Source: Opisthocomus hoazin (Eukaryota > Chordata > Aves > Opisthocomiformes > Opisthocomidae). Taken from it: DNA of 64,000 bases. Position 1 is the first letter of the stretch, and each line of letters begins with the position of its first letter. Below, in pieces: positions 1-14,057 of this stretch. Position numbers and translations under genes: made by a program. Under the pieces are notes generated by a model, which was not told the DNA's origin, did not search any database, and worked only from the letters and a program-made list of their open reading frames with translations. The stretch lies in the NCBI RefSeq assembly GCF_030867145.1, contig NC_134440.1, positions 6,448,001-6,512,000 of the forward strand. The letters run 5' to 3'.

Positions 1-3000
1 TCTATTTTAGGGACATTACAGGAGCTCCTATACATATTGTTGTAACCATCTTGCGAAGCCTTAGTTACCAGAGTCCATCTGCACAGTTTACGTTATATTT
101 AGAAGTGGCTTTGACCTTTTAATTAGGAGTCTAGTATCTAAGGACCTTCCAGAGTTTGAAGTGTAAAGGCTCACTCACTCTCAAATAATTTCCCTTGTCT
201 TCTGCTGCAGAAATTCCATTTCTACAGAGGTACCAGAGGGAAATTCTATAGCAACGGGTAGGGACAGGCAACAGAATGCAGCGGACTGGGGGCAGCAGAA
301 GGGAGGGAAGGGAAGATGACAAACACTAATGGACAGATGACAGAAGACGGCTGGGATTATTTCTATCTCTTCAAGACATTCAAGGACACGATGTAAGTCA
401 AATAGAACATTTTTTCATCAGTATCACAGCTTTCATATCTGCATGAGGAAACAGATTTCCCCTTGTATAACCAGTTTAATACTTCGGATCAGCCAGTCTT
501 GTAGACGTTCTCATTGCAATAAACTTGTACATAGCCTTTTAGATACCTGGATAAAAATCTCATGACAGGCGGATAGAAAGGAAAAAAATTCTCCAGTCTA
601 TTATATTAAAGGTAAGAATGAACACTTCCTATTCTACTAGGAAAGCTTTTATTTTCAGAATGCAAAAAGTTAACTCCACATCTAGGAGTCACAGAAGAGA
701 CCAATCATAGTAAAACAAAACATTCCAGTTACTGTTTCAAAAAGGAGAAACAGCCAACATAAAAACAGTCAGGACATTTGGGACTGAACACACAGTGGCC
801 TAGAAGCTGAGCATTACCTTGGTCAAGTTTCATAATGCCATGCTGCTGCTACGCAAACGCCCCAAGCATCGCAAGCCATGCAGAACAGATCTGGGGCTGC
901 GCTTCCTCCAGTCCACGGAGTTCACTCTGGGCCTGGACTGCGACAGCCCAAATCCAACAAACCAACAGCACCAACAAACAGTCACCCAATTTAAGATGAG
1001 AAATGTCAAGCAAGTAATTCTATTCATAAATTTTGGCCTAGAAAATAGGCAAGCGATGAAACTAAAATCTGCTCCTGACTCTCAGTACACGTATAAAAGA
1101 AGAAAAAGCATACAGGAGGAGGACTTTTCTTTCTTTTCATTTCTTATCTGCAAAGTATAAAAACAACCCAAGACAGTCAGCTCATCCATAAACATCCCCT
1201 ATAAATTTTCACCTTTTGCTACATGCAAAATTATCACAGTAGAAACCCCCTGGGCTGATCTCGCTCTTCCAGTAAACTGTGTTTCTGTATAGTAAGCATA
1301 TGCTTTATCAACATAAGCACATTATAGCGGAAAAGTGAATTCATGCTTATTCTGGCATAATCGTTTTCTCTGAAGAAGTTACATTCTTCATTGATGGTTT
1401 TGGGCAGTTTCAGTGCTAGCAGAACACACAGAGAAACCCCTTGCCCTGTAGGTCTTCAGGAAAACGCCCCTATAACTGACCAAAACTGCTTACTTAACAG
1501 ATTCCTTTGTCTTGGGTTAAAAAGCAAAAAATAAATTTAAAAAAAAAAAAGTCACAATGCACATCTACAAGTACAGATCATCCAACTGAAGCAAGTGGTT
1601 TTACTAACACAACCTCATGTGGAAACTCCAGCCAGAAGGGGCCTTTCTGAGTTTAGTTTGTGTCATTATCTAGGAATAATGAAGTTGAAAACAGTTCCAC
1701 ATTTACTGCTGCTAAACTTCTCATGTTGAAACACTTACCAAGTTTACTACAGTCTATAACGAACACACTTTGTCTGGGTAGACAAGCTCCCAAGATCTAA
1801 TGCAAGTCTGGCAAACAAAGTCAGAGATGGTCTTCTAACATTCCTTCAAAGTGGAGAAGGCCATGGAAAATGGAGAAGGGAAGGGGGGAACAGATCTAAA
1901 AGAAATACACAGCAGCTTCCCTTTCTTCAGAGAACACTTCTAGTCCCATTTCAACATTATGGTTGTAAGATTTAACAAGAACAGACATTAAACAGCACCA
2001 GCCATCCCATCCACATTCATGTAATTGTTTATGACACTGACAGAGAGTCTTTGACAACTCAAAAGGCAAGCTGAATAGAAACCTCACCAAAACCACAGAC
2101 TCCACTCCGACCAGCATCAGCCTCGCCATCATCCTTTCAAGCAGATGCACTGGTTTTGGCCAGACATGCAACAGAGCTTGGTGCAGCACTTGTAACTCGG
2201 GTTCTTTTACAGACCCAGCAAACGAACACTGAAGCCAGCAGGTTGGGAGGGACTGGCAGCAGCTCCTGATGGCTCTGCTGCAGTCACAGGAGTGTGGCAA
2301 GCCTTAGACCCAGCTCAGCCAACAGTCAGCCCAGCCTAAAGCTGCTTGAAATCAGAGATCCACTATTTTTTTTTTTCCATTTTTTTCAGGCTGCAGTGAC
2401 CCACGACTAACAGCAGCATGCCAGCTACGCCTCTAGCGCAGGCACGTTACACAGCACGTCGTGTTACACTTTGGCAAACAGTCATCTGTGGGAGCACAGC
2501 TTTACGCTGCATCTGCATCCGCATTCGCAGTGCTTTGTCAGTAAAATACCCTGGTAAAGAGCCTCCTACAAGCAGACTGGCTATCAATCATGAAATACTC
2601 TGTGCAGAAGCCTTTTGGACGAGTCTCAAGAAGCGTATCTGTTGTGTTCGCAGTCACGAGATGATGCCGCGGTACTCTGTCACGAAGAGGAGTTCCATTC
2701 ATCCTCTGACTCTGCTCCAAGCTGTTCTCCCTCCCTCCTCGCCTACATGCTCATGTGAAGCATACTACGTGCTGCTCGTTGGCCTGGCTGTACTTCTGCA
2801 ATGATCTATATTTATGTAGTCTGAGAGGCCCTTGGAATCTTCTGAGCCACATAAATGGAAACTATTTCATGAGACAAGACCTTATCTCTTTAATGTGGTC
2901 TATGCACTAAGTACTTCAAGTAAAAAGTTGCAGTTTATAGTAATTATTGAGAATGCCCAAAGATACTCATTTACAAGTTTGCAAAACAACAAAAAAACCC

Positions 3001-6000
3001 TAAACACACATTCAAAGTTAAGTTATTGCAGTCAATTCTCTCCAGCTGAACTTTATAATAAAGAGTTCTTATTTTCAACCTAAGCATTGAATTTAAAATT
3101 GAAACGTGAGCTCCCAGAGAACACTCAATACTTTTTGCCACGACATTTAACTGGAAAAATAATGGAAAGAAAGTAGACAATTTTTCAAAGTCACTTGTAA
3201 GAGAACCCAATTTTCTATGGAAGACAGCAGAGAACAGTTTCAGCCAACACAACTGAACAGCTTCACAGTTCCGATTCTTAGAACAGATTTCTCCATCCAC
3301 ATGTTACTACAACTCTAATCACAGGGAGTTTGAAGCCAGAAACACACCCACTGCTGTTACCTTTAGTACATTAGTGCCCAGAAGCCCTACCAGCATGCAC
3401 GACTCCTGCTTACACATCATGCCAAGCAGAAACCATCAAGCTGCGTTAGTGGTTTTGCCCTTTAGGACATGGAGATTAGGCCACAGCAATTTTTACGAGT
3501 TTCGTTATTCCCTTCACCTCTTCTCCAAAAGTTTCCCACCCTGATTGATCTCAGTTAGGGCCTTTCCTGCTCAGCTCTCTGATCACAGAGGGGGAAAAAA
3601 AGAAAAAAGAAAAAAAGGATAAAGAATCTTTCTGCATGCTTCGATGCTCAAGTCAGCCAGTCCTCTTTCTACACAAGACATTTTGTATCTTGCAAATATG
3701 AGAAGCCCTACATGCAGTTTCAAAGGCAAAATAAGACAGTGCCCAAAAGCTCTTTCCAAGCATGTATTTTCATGCAATCATGAACATTTTCTATAATCAC
3801 ATACTGTTAACCGAAATTTAAAAAAACTCACTAATATGACCAGAACTTTTAAGTTCTCAGTAGTAATCACAACTACTACCCTAACACCTACGTAAGAAAA
3901 GTAAAGGACCCCCAACCATCCAATGCATCGGATGAAGAGCACCAGACACATTTCAGTTATCCATACGTAACTTTGTTCTATGAAGCAACAAATTTCTAAT
4001 AAAAACAACTGAACTAGAAGGTTTTGCAGCACACCCTACAACAGCTAGGGAAAATGAAAATAACAGTTTGTGACATTTTTGCCACAACACAAGCCAGCTG
4101 CTACAAAGGCTTGCAATTCACACTGAACACAAAGCACTACACACTCTTCCACCAGGTGTGGCTGTTTTGGTAACACTATTTATTCAAGTTAGCGATCCTT
4201 GGGATATCTTCATGGCATTATTTTGGTATAATTCTGTATTCTGGTCCTGCGTCCTAGACTCTTGGATGTATTTGTACAGGACTAGTTATCTCCTAGTGCA
4301 ACAATTCGTACTCTAAAGTGAATCTCTAACCTAAAGCAACTGATTTAAACATTCTATGTTTCTTCCTCAAAGAGCATGTTCTATTACACTGGGCAGCCGT
4401 CGTTGCCTGAAGCAAGGAACAACACTCTAGTGCCCTTCCAAATTCAAATCTTTTTATACTTAGGTCCTTCTTAGGAAACTAGCTTAACCTTGGAGATAAG
4501 CAGGCACTGGGGCTTGGGGCGTGAACACTATTTTTCTAAACTTCATCTCCCCACATGCAAAGTGGGATCCTTGTGAGATCCGATCAGTCCATGCAGTGCT
4601 ACACAGTAAAGGTGGCAAAAAACCCAAACCTGCAAACCTGAGAGGAGAACAAACCATTCGAAAATCTGAACAAACCGTTTGAAAATCTGGATGTGGTCTT
4701 GAAAAAAAGAAATACAGGTCATGGGCATTCAATCAGTAGCTGTCAACGCACCATACACAGAACTTTAAGACCCCTTATCTTCTCTTCATAGACAGGAACA
4801 TCTTTGGGCATAGCTTTAACTGCCCAAGCCTAAACTGTCCCACAGCAAGGGCAATTCTTACTTTTGCAGAGCCAGTTTAGGGTCTGACTCACCAGACCAC
4901 ACTTCCTCCGCCAAAATAGGCCAGGTGACCAAAGCAGCTCTTCAGAAACTGCAAACAAGCTGTGGTCAAGCATTTGCAAAGCAGGAGGAAGAGATCTCCT
5001 ACAAGCTTTTTACCATCCCCCAGATGAATCCAAACAATTCAAAGAAAACAAAACCTGAAACGAGCTAGCTGAAAATAAATCAATGGCAACACTCCTGCAC
5101 CTTTTAATGATTGTCTTTGGATACTTCCAACACCAGCCATGTAACACCGGCTCCCAAGCACTAAACACTGACTCCCCTCATGTGTTAACAGAAGCCATTT
5201 CGATTTGCCAAATTCCGATCTGCATATGATCTATTTAACTCGCGAAACAAAAGAGGTCAGTCTCACCAGCCTCTGGTTTTAAAGAACAGCTTGGTTGCCT
5301 GTAGTGGCAGCTCTCTCCCCAGGCAGTGGTCCATAAATCCAAAGGAGAGGATGTTACAGCTGGAGACAAGATGGTTAGCAGAGATCAAAAAGATGGATTA
5401 GGAAAAACCAATCAATCTTGCAGAAGACTAGTGGGACAAGTGCCTCTTTAATGTCCCCTAGGTTTCCTCCATCTGTGGAGGATGATAAACATTTCTCTAG
5501 ACACCAAGACAGGCAACGTGAGCTACTGCAGCTACAGCTTCCCCGCAGGAACAAGGAAAGCATCCAGCATTCTGCATGGCATGCGGATGCCCTCTCAAAA
5601 GCACTGCCTTCAGCCTGTCAGAACTTTGCGCTCCTCCTCCCGCAGGGTTTAGCTAAATTTACACTCTGTCTAGAAAGATTCAGCAGTCCAGCTTTTGTGT
5701 CCAGAGCACGTCCACATTCAATACACCTGCAAACAGTGGCTGGCGAGAGCCTCTGAAAAGCCAAAACCAAAGTACTTCCAGCTGCTACAGCGGCAAAGAG
5801 CTGCCTGTGGGCCAGCTGAACAAAAGGACAGATCTCAAGCTCTGCAGTCCTGCCAGCTTAAATGCCTTCGCATTTTAAGGTCTTTGCCTCGTGCTCAAAT
5901 GCCAGTTACACTGTGAGTAAGGAAAGGGAAAGTCTGCCCCTTGCAAATTTCATACTGTATAGCTAGACTTCATTTAGTATTATCAGATTTTATCCCAAAT

Positions 6001-8200
6001 CAAGATTGTGTCATTTAGCTTCCACAGAAACAACCAAAGCTTGTGTCTCCTCACCAAGTGAGATGAGGATCAAAAGCCTTCTTTGAAGCATCCAATTACT
6101 GTTGTTCCCTTACATGAAGAAATTATAAGGACATTCACAAGTATATGAATATATCAGTACGTATAAAAAGAGATCTCCTGCAGTGAACTGTTTGTGTTTG
6201 TTCTTTTCCTCCCAGCCTCAGAGCAGCAGCGAGGGAAGCAAGAGCTACCAAGACTGCACTTTGAAACTCGTCTCCCACACAGCAAGAGAGCAGACAAGTT
6301 TGATGTAGTTTTAGTAGTCAGTAAGTTTACTCTCACACAAAACTAATCGGAAAACATGGAGGGCACTATGGCCTCCCTAATGGCTACTTAAGGACTTTTA
6401 CAGAAAAAAGTTTGGTCCAAGATCCAGAACATGATAAAACTACCAAATTAACAAAGGAAACAGGCATAAGACAAGAAGATCCAAACCGCTCCAGGTAAAC
6501 CTCGTACAGCATGAGCACAGGTGATCCAGAATTCGTAGACAGGACAGTTGTGGATCTGGTTGCAACAGGGACACATACTTTCATTGCAGCTATCTAAACC
6601 ACAATAAAACCGTTTTGCCTTTCCACATAGCAGTTCCAATTGTTGCTACGGACACTGCACAAATGCAAGAGGGAATGGTTCCCATGATAGTGTGCAGGAG
6701 GGGCTGTATAAATATATTAACACGTAATCATTCTGCAGGAGTGTCTCAGGCAACACCCACATAGGACAGTTACAGCAGGATGAGCCACTACCGGCTCTAG
6801 CCTGCATAAACCAGGCACAGCCCAGACACAAGGAAGAAGTAGTTCTATTATCCAAAAAGACAAACTAGTTAAAAAAAAATCCAAAACATTTATACTTTAA
6901 TATATAGGTGAACACAACTATTTTGGTAAAACAGTACCTTCCACTGGTATATCCTACTGCCCTTTCAATTAAGTTTTACGCAATTAGAAACTGTTCCCAC
7001 AATATGACAGCTGGAGGGAGCCCGCGGATGCTGAAGCGATTCCAGCAGCTGAAGAAGCACTATGCGTACATGCAAAGGAGTCCAGTGTTTGCTTGTTCTG
7101 GGGCAGAGCAGCCTGCTGGGCTTTCACTTGAGTCAACAAGACAGGCGGCCCTACCATCATTTCACAAACAGTTTAAACCAACACAGCCACCTGCCTTGCC
7201 ACTGCTTCCCCAAAAGCCACCTCCTGCTTTGGGCCAGCAGCACCTGTGGAGACACAGCAAAGTCAGGCAAGGCCTAGGCTAAATCTAAACCTTCTCGTAT
7301 TTCAGCTTAGTTACCTTTCAACCAGACCAGCTCATACCAGTGTACAAGCACACTGTTCTAAGGGTGAGAGCAGCTTAGACACAACAGCAAGGGCACAGAG
7401 ATGGCAAGAGTTATTTCTACTTGCAGACACACCAGTTTCAAACTTTCGCATAACCGTGGCCTGTGTTAATAAAGAAATAACGCTCCCATGCAGCAGTAGC
7501 TGGAGAGGTGGGGGCAGCAGAAAATAAAACAGCCATATACATCCACACTGCCAGAAACAAACCCCTACGGGGAACTTCAGTAAAGGGTTACTGCTGGCAG
7601 AAATGAATACCTCATCCCAAAAGTGCCACTGCCAGAAGCGGCCACCATCCCTTTCCCAAGCCCACAGCCCTCCCATATCCTTGGCGGGTGCTGGGAGGAA
7701 GCTCGTGGCACAGCCTGGCTCTTCGGTCAGCATTTGCCATCTGAACAGCTGATCCCAACCCCCTGCAAGGAAAACTGACAGGCCGAAGGGAAGCGTCCTG
7801 CGGGCCACTGGTAAGACAACAACACCTTAAACAACCACTTTGTATTCTGTAAAGATAACTCCATCTTGGACAGCTCGGAAATTCTGCTCCTACTTAACAC
7901 ACATAAATACTGTAACAAAAGTCAGCAATAAAACCTTGTATTCTTTCTGAAGTCCACTGAGCTCCTACAGAAAGATGTTTTGTGAGGTACAGAGGAAAAA
8001 CATGAATGGTTACAGTTTTCCCCCCCATAACCTTCAACTTGTGCTGCAGAGCGGTTAGACGAGCTACACCCAGTGCAGAGTTTGAACAGTACACACGAAC
8101 TTGCATGTGCCAACCATTTTTTAAAGCTTCTATTTTAAAGACTTGTAAATGACCCTACAGTACTATAATGTGTTTTTCATATGTTGCAAATGACTATTTG
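1..8200 (-). other. DOT1L: DOT1L intron 1, distal part
   Basis: This is non-coding sequence on the template side of DOT1L, which is transcribed right to left. It is moderately AT-rich, with many short A- and T-runs and no long open frame that resembles a known protein. I looked on the minus strand for the expected second DOT1L exon (in orthologues it begins with Asp-Lys-His-His) and did not find it. I therefore read the stretch as part of a long intron 1, as in the human gene. No transposable element was recognised by eye. Old, diverged repeats would be missed. Confidence 0.7.
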
Positions 8201-10380
8201 TTCTAGCAAGCAGGGACGGAAGCCAAAGCGCGATCAGCACAGACTCCAATCCCCATCTTCAGAGGGGCAGAGGCCGCCCGGCGCCAGCACCTGATCTCTC
8301 ACAACCAAAGGGCTTTGCTGCCAACAGATCCGCAAACAGGAGGGAATCACCTGCAACCCAGTGGAAATCCAGCTGAGGAATGAAACAGCAGTCTTAAAAG
8401 CTCCAAGGTTTTAAAATTTCAGAAGTACATACTGCCAAACACTATTAATACTGCTGAGCTCTAAGAAGCAAATGACAAGTTGATGCTAAAACCTCAGGAA
8501 ACTGCCCTTCACAATACACAGAAAATACAAGAAAGTTTCTCAATTGCAGAAAAGCCCATTGATTTTTACTAAGAAACTTGCTCAGAACTTTCTGTACTGT
8601 TTTGTTTTTTAAAAGTTTCCAATGCTTCCTTTAGCTGTCTTTAGTAGTTCCTTAGACTCCTCATCTAACACTAAAAAGTTTTTTCAGTGTAAATTTTTAG
8701 GAAACTTTCATTCACTCATGAAATGAAACAAAACAAAATACTCAGAACAGGAACTTTTTCGTTATTCATAGATCTGTTCATATCTATGAATCCATCATTT
8801 CCTGCTGTAAAATATGCTCACCCTCTTCCTATGCTCTAAAAATAGTACATACTCAATCTGATATCTACAGTGGCATGTGGCAGATATCATCGTATATTCA
8901 GTTTTATTTCTTGTTCCTCTTCAGATAGTTCTGTATTATCTTTAATAATTACTAAAAAAGTAATATTATGTTCATGATTCCTAATACGAACTTCTCTTGC
9001 TCTGTGGATCCTTCCGCTAGGAAAGAGAAAATAAATGAAGCAAAAATATTTTAAATATGTTGAGACACTTTATGATTATCAAGCTCCAATAAATACACTG
9101 TAAGGGGGGAAAAAAAGCACCCCACCTCTGGTCTTTGCCTTGATCATTACAGTAAAAAGCTTTAACCAGACAGTCAAAGGTTAACTCAAAGCAGGAAGAA
9201 AAAAAGCAAGGCAGTATGAAAGGAGAAAAAGAAAGAAGGAAGAGTACAAAAGTAGACATATGGATGTCTGGGGAGAAGGGTGATTAAATTTCCCATAAAT
9301 CTTGCATACCAAGAGGTAAGATATTTTGCCTAAATTCCCAGGAGAAACACAAGTCAGTCACATATCTGAGACTTGAAAGGATAATCATCTCCATATATAT
9401 TAAGGCTGCCATGAAGGACAAGAGTTGGAGTTGCATGCGGTGGCATGGATTTCCCTTGGCACACTAAAAGCTTTCAATACGGTGTCCGACTGTAACTGAT
9501 GGGTGAATTTTAGGCAGATAAATTTGAATTGCCTGAGCTGGAACTCTGGTCAGGACAGGAACATTAATCCTCACTCATCTGCTGATAGGAAAAAAAAAAA
9601 AAAGAAAAAAGTGATTTTGAACAGCTACTCCATCTTTCAACAGTTACCTTTCAGATAATTCAGTTACATGAAAAATAAGGAGTACTGTGGTCTTAAGATG
9701 CAATACAAGAGAACAATCTTTACTTTTCATACAGAAATACTAGGGAAAAAAGCTTATGTTAACTGAACTCCTGATTTATATTGTAGCCAATGGGTCAGAG
9801 CTCTGAACAAAAGCCAGCCTGAAAACTGAACAAGTACTGATTGTCACTCGTGGCCAGCTACACTTCAAAGGGTAAAGCCCAGAAGAAAACTGCCATTCTG
9901 TAATAACCACGTGCTGCACAATTAAGCGCTGTACGGTTACAGTCTTCCTCGCCCTGTGAGGCCACCTCACCTCCCAACAGCACATTGCTGGGTTCCCTTT
10001 GGCATTCCTGAGAGCAGAAAACTACAGAGGAATGATGCAACTGTGCCAACTCTGTCATTTGCTTCTGTTTATTTGCTGGACAGCAGAGAAACCCCAGCAC
10101 TTCTGAAATGACCAAGTTAGTTTTTTCCCAGTTTTACGCTATTTGCTTTCCCCACTCAACATTTTTTTAAGAACTGGGGAGAGCAGAGAGGTGCTGACAA
10201 ATCGGAAGTCTGCTACAGTTTTCGAACCTTTTCTCCACTAGAGAAGTTTCTATAAGTAATTAGTCATCCCCACAAGCACTTCCCAGCAAGCTGTATTGAC
10301 GGCATCTATTAACTCAGAGAAAATCCCCTAACCTCTGCCACCGCTGCCGAATTTCTGGACGATTACTCAGGGGGTGAGGA

Positions 10381-10399
10381 GGTTTTGCCTGGCAAAACC
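10381..10399. repeat. 19-nt perfect palindrome, RFX-like
   Basis: The sequence ggttttgcctggcaaaacc is a perfect inverted repeat with 9-nt arms around a single central T. The TTGCC/GGCAA core resembles two facing RFX half-sites with a 1-nt spacer. It sits about 5.7 kb into DOT1L intron 1, 68 nt from an exact AP-1 motif. A regulatory role is inference only. Confidence 0.6.
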
Positions 10400-10466
10400 A
10401 GCTCACCAGTTTCCTCTGCTTGCCACCCCCTCCTTTGTACCGGCCCGCTGCCCTGGGAAGGCAGCA

Positions 10467-10473
10467 TGAGTCA
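10467..10473. promoter_or_regulatory. AP-1 consensus heptamer
   Basis: An exact TGAGTCA lies in a locally GC-rich part of DOT1L intron 1, close to the palindrome at 10381-10399 and a ten-G run at 10495-10504. The heptamer alone is common by chance; the clustering is what makes it a candidate enhancer site. Confidence 0.3.
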
Positions 10474-12359
10474 GATTACAGAGCAGGGCGAGGTGGGGGG
10501 GGGGCGGCTGTGAAAACACTGGAACATTTTTTTCCAGCCCAGATATTTTCAGTGATCCAGTTCACAGAGCCGCCCCACACGCAGCTTCACAGCAGCACAA
10601 CAGAGGGGCTGCCACCATGCTTAGGAACTGCGGACGGTGGCTGAAGAGGCACCCCACCTTCTCCCTCCAGCACAAACCGATCCAAGGGAAAAACCACACG
10701 CACGTGCAAAACGTGCAACTGTTTTCCATCAGCTGATCCCACCAGAGTGCAATGGAGTATGTAGTAAGGAAGGGCTGGATCTGTGCAGAGGAAACAGCAA
10801 GAGCAAGTGCCTGGGGGAAAGGAGGCACAGGACCACCCTGCAGCAGCTGCCTGCAGCTCCAAGAAGTGAGCTGCAACACTGAAAGGACCAATTTAGGTCC
10901 AATTTATGACTTTCCTAAATTGATCTTACCATACTGTGCTATGGCACTCAACTTCAGCAACTACTCCCACACCTGCCTCGCTGTCTGAGAAGTTAAAGCT
11001 AGTCATCAGAAAAACTATTTCCAGTAAAGCTGAGTGACACAAAAAAAAGCATTAAATTCTTAAACAAGAATTGCTATTCATCTCCATCGTTGATCTTTAA
11101 TTTCAAAGGTGACACTCCCTGCTGGGCTGCGATTTTCATTATCACCACCTGCCCTTGAGCTTTTCCTGCACAGCACATTCCTCCAGTGACAAAATGGTAT
11201 CAGCTGTATCACCAACTGGTGGAGAGAGGAGGAAAAAAAAAGAAAAAACCCCACAGCACACACACTCTGCACCCTTCCACCTGTACAAAGTCCGGCATCA
11301 TCAAGTTTGCACCCATTACTCCTCAGCAGCAGACACACGTACACCTCTCGAACAGCTGCAGGGTCATGCTCTGACAACACTCCATTGGCAAACGAGAATT
11401 TTTTGCCATTACAGCTGAATGGAAAGTCAGCAGCAAAGAGAAGGAACACAGACAAATCAATGAATTATTCAAGCCAGACTTATCGTCACAGTTGCTAATT
11501 CGGAGGCTTAAGCTTCAGCCACTCACGGCAGAGGTACCTCACCCAGGGAAGATGCGCACAATGGCAAAACCAGGACTGTCCCCTCCTGGGACAGAGTCAA
11601 GGGCCTGAGATTTCCGGGCTGGAAGATGGGAACGAAATTGGTAAAAAATACCCCTACTGGGTTCCACAGCGGCTCACCCGTCAGCAGCCTGGGCGGCAGG
11701 AGAAGTTCCCAGGCACGATCACAGCACAACTGCCTAGTGCTCGCCAGTCAAACAGGGAGGGGAGGGAGCACGACACACAAAAACCTGACACACACTGAGG
11801 TTTGCAGTTATCTTTCGGGGGAATGCTATTCAGCAGGCGAACAACGGGAAGGCCTACCAGATGAAAAGAGCAAGGCAAGACAGGCAGATGTCTAATTCTG
11901 AAACTTGAAAGGACTCGCACACTCTTTAACATGACAGGCAGCGAGTCATTTGCAGCCATCCGAGTGAAGGACGCAATGCCATGACAGCGCAAACAAAAGT
12001 CAACACCAGTCCCACCCTCTCCTCATCACCTGGCTGTGCCTCCCGTCCCCCTCTGTCAGCCCTGACACTCACTTTGATCACACTGCAAACTCAGCGCAAG
12101 CTCAAAGGAGAGGAGGTAACCCAGCCACAGCGTCCTCCTCTTGATGCACGTGCTGCCAGAAAACAGGCTTTTCCACATTCACAAACTCACACGTTGCAAT
12201 GGGGTGCAGCTCAGCAAACATCTATTTCGGGAACAATAATCAGCTTCAGCAGCTCTGAAGCCTCCCGTTGCTCAGCTCTGTATGCAAGCAATCCCTCACT
12301 GGTGCCAGAGATGTATCAGCAGAACCATGCCAGACCAGACTGTGGAACTGATCCAGATT

Positions 12360-12397
12360 TAAAAAAAAAAAAAAAAGAAAAAAAGAAAAAAAAAAAA
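12360..12397 (+). repeat. A-rich simple repeat followed by CA-rich tract
   Basis: About 38 nt of nearly pure A, broken by two Gs, is followed by CA- and C-rich sequence including a short CA microsatellite at about 12421-12431. Translation of the A-tract gives a poly-lysine run in an otherwise unrecognisable frame, which is not a protein. CR1 elements do not end in poly(A), so this is better read as simple sequence than as a retrotransposon tail. Confidence 0.8.
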
Positions 12398-12998
12398 CAC
12401 ACCCCACACCTTTTTCCCCCACACACACACAGAGTAGGCTGGGACTCCTTAAGCAGGAACTGTTGTCAAGAGGAGTTCAAAGTACAACCTCAGACACTTC
12501 ACAGATTAGGCAGAATTTATCATGGCATGAAAAACCTCCATGTTCAAAGCTCATAAACATTCAGATTTAACTACAGTAAAAGTCAGAAACAAGAGAATAA
12601 TCTAAACACCTGCAAGTCTTAGAACTGCAAGGGGACTTCACCCCTTGTATCCATCAGATCTAAGTAGTAATTACCAAGCTGTGCATATCCTACCTGAAGT
12701 ATGACTACAAATGCCACCCTCTGTCCACATCAGCCTATTTAAGAGCACCCAGATCCATCAACTCTGCTTGCTCACCCAGCTGAGTACATAACGTACTTCC
12801 TTTATCCAGGCCTGCATCTCACCTGATAGCAAAATTAAAATTTTTAACACAGTATCACTGACAACCTAATGCAAGCAAAAAATGAGGCAGGTACGTGGGA
12901 GTCAAGGAGTTAAATGGCGTACAAAAGAATAAACTCACTTCAGCCCTGATTAAGCAGGACACTCACAGAAACAGAGGTCAACATCAGAAAATATTTTG

Positions 12999-13005
12999 TG
13001 AGTCA
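12999..13005. promoter_or_regulatory. AP-1 consensus heptamer
   Basis: This is a second exact TGAGTCA in DOT1L intron 1, about 3 kb downstream of exon 1. It is a motif match only. Confidence 0.25.
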
Positions 13006-14021
13006 TGAGGAGAGATTACTCACCATGCACTATTCAACTTACTCATCACAGTGTGCTACGGACAGAACTGCTCACCATGTATTCATTAGGAAACCGTGGC
13101 CTTTCCTTTGAGCGAAGCAGAAGGCGGGGGACAGAGTCATACTTTCAGTTTTGTGTGTAAGCCAGTGGGAGGCTGTATCTGCAACACCAATGCTCTCTCC
13201 TCCCACGGCCCTAATTAGACTCGTAGGGAAATATATGTTTCACATCACCCTCCCAGGCTCTTTTAGCATCCCAACAAGCACCAGTTTGTCAGCCGAGCCA
13301 TTATGCAAACTCAGCAGTCTGAGGAGACCCCGCTTTTCCCATTATACATGAAATAAGCAGTGGTCCTGCAATAAACAGAGACGTTATTAATCCAGGCTTC
13401 TGTTAATACAAGAGATGAGACCCTCAGCCTTTTACGCCGCAACACCAACGCCGCTAATTTAAGATGTAGTAAGAGCATAAAAATAGCCAAGTTACTGAAT
13501 GCAGGGTTACATCACGCAGCGGTGCTCATCAAGCAGCAGGTCTACCACACCGCTCAGCCTCTGGTGTTGGGAAAGATGATTCCCTGGCATTCCTGGAGCT
13601 CTCGCCAAAAATAATTAGCAAGGACTCTGATCTCCCCCTCCCCTTTCTCTCCATCTCTCTTTGGAAAATACATCTCATGGCATACAAGAGGAAGCAGCAA
13701 GAATGGTGCTAAATAAAACTACTTGAAGTGTATTTTTCAACCCCCACAGGTATCCCACCTTGCTTCCTCGGAACCAAGCAGCAGAAAGCGTGGTGAAACT
13801 AAGAAATGTTCTGCTGACGTCAACCAGAGCTGAGCTCTAAAACCACAACGGTACATACACCCTGCTGCCAACTCCAGGCTGAGCCAACGAGGGAAAGAAA
13901 GTCTGCAGTTCAGCAGAGTACAATGTCAGCAGGCCAAACGCTGCCATGTACAGGCAGGAGGATTTATTTCTAAAGCTCCAGAGTTCATCTGCTGCTGCTG
14001 CAAAGGCCAGGGCTGCGAGCG

Positions 14022-14057
14022 GCGTGCGTGTGTGTATGCATGAGAGCCCACGCACGC
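14022..14057. repeat. Alternating purine-pyrimidine tract with inverted repeat
   Basis: Positions 14022-14042 alternate strictly between purine and pyrimidine, as Z-DNA-prone sequence does. Arms gcgtgcgtg (14022-14030) and cacgcacgc (14049-14057) are exact reverse complements separated by 18 nt. The element lies about 2 kb downstream of DOT1L exon 1. Whether it forms either structure in cells is unknown. Confidence 0.6.

Noticed and set aside
332..395. Short plus-strand frame MTEDGWDYFYLFKTFKDTM followed by a GTAAGT-like site
   Set aside because: Only 19 codons, no acceptor or partner exon, wrong strand for DOT1L; best explained by chance.
11981..12556. A 191-codon open frame in DOT1L intron 1
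   Set aside because: It runs through a poly-A tract (poly-Lys) and CA repeats, with no recognisable domain and opposite orientation to the gene.
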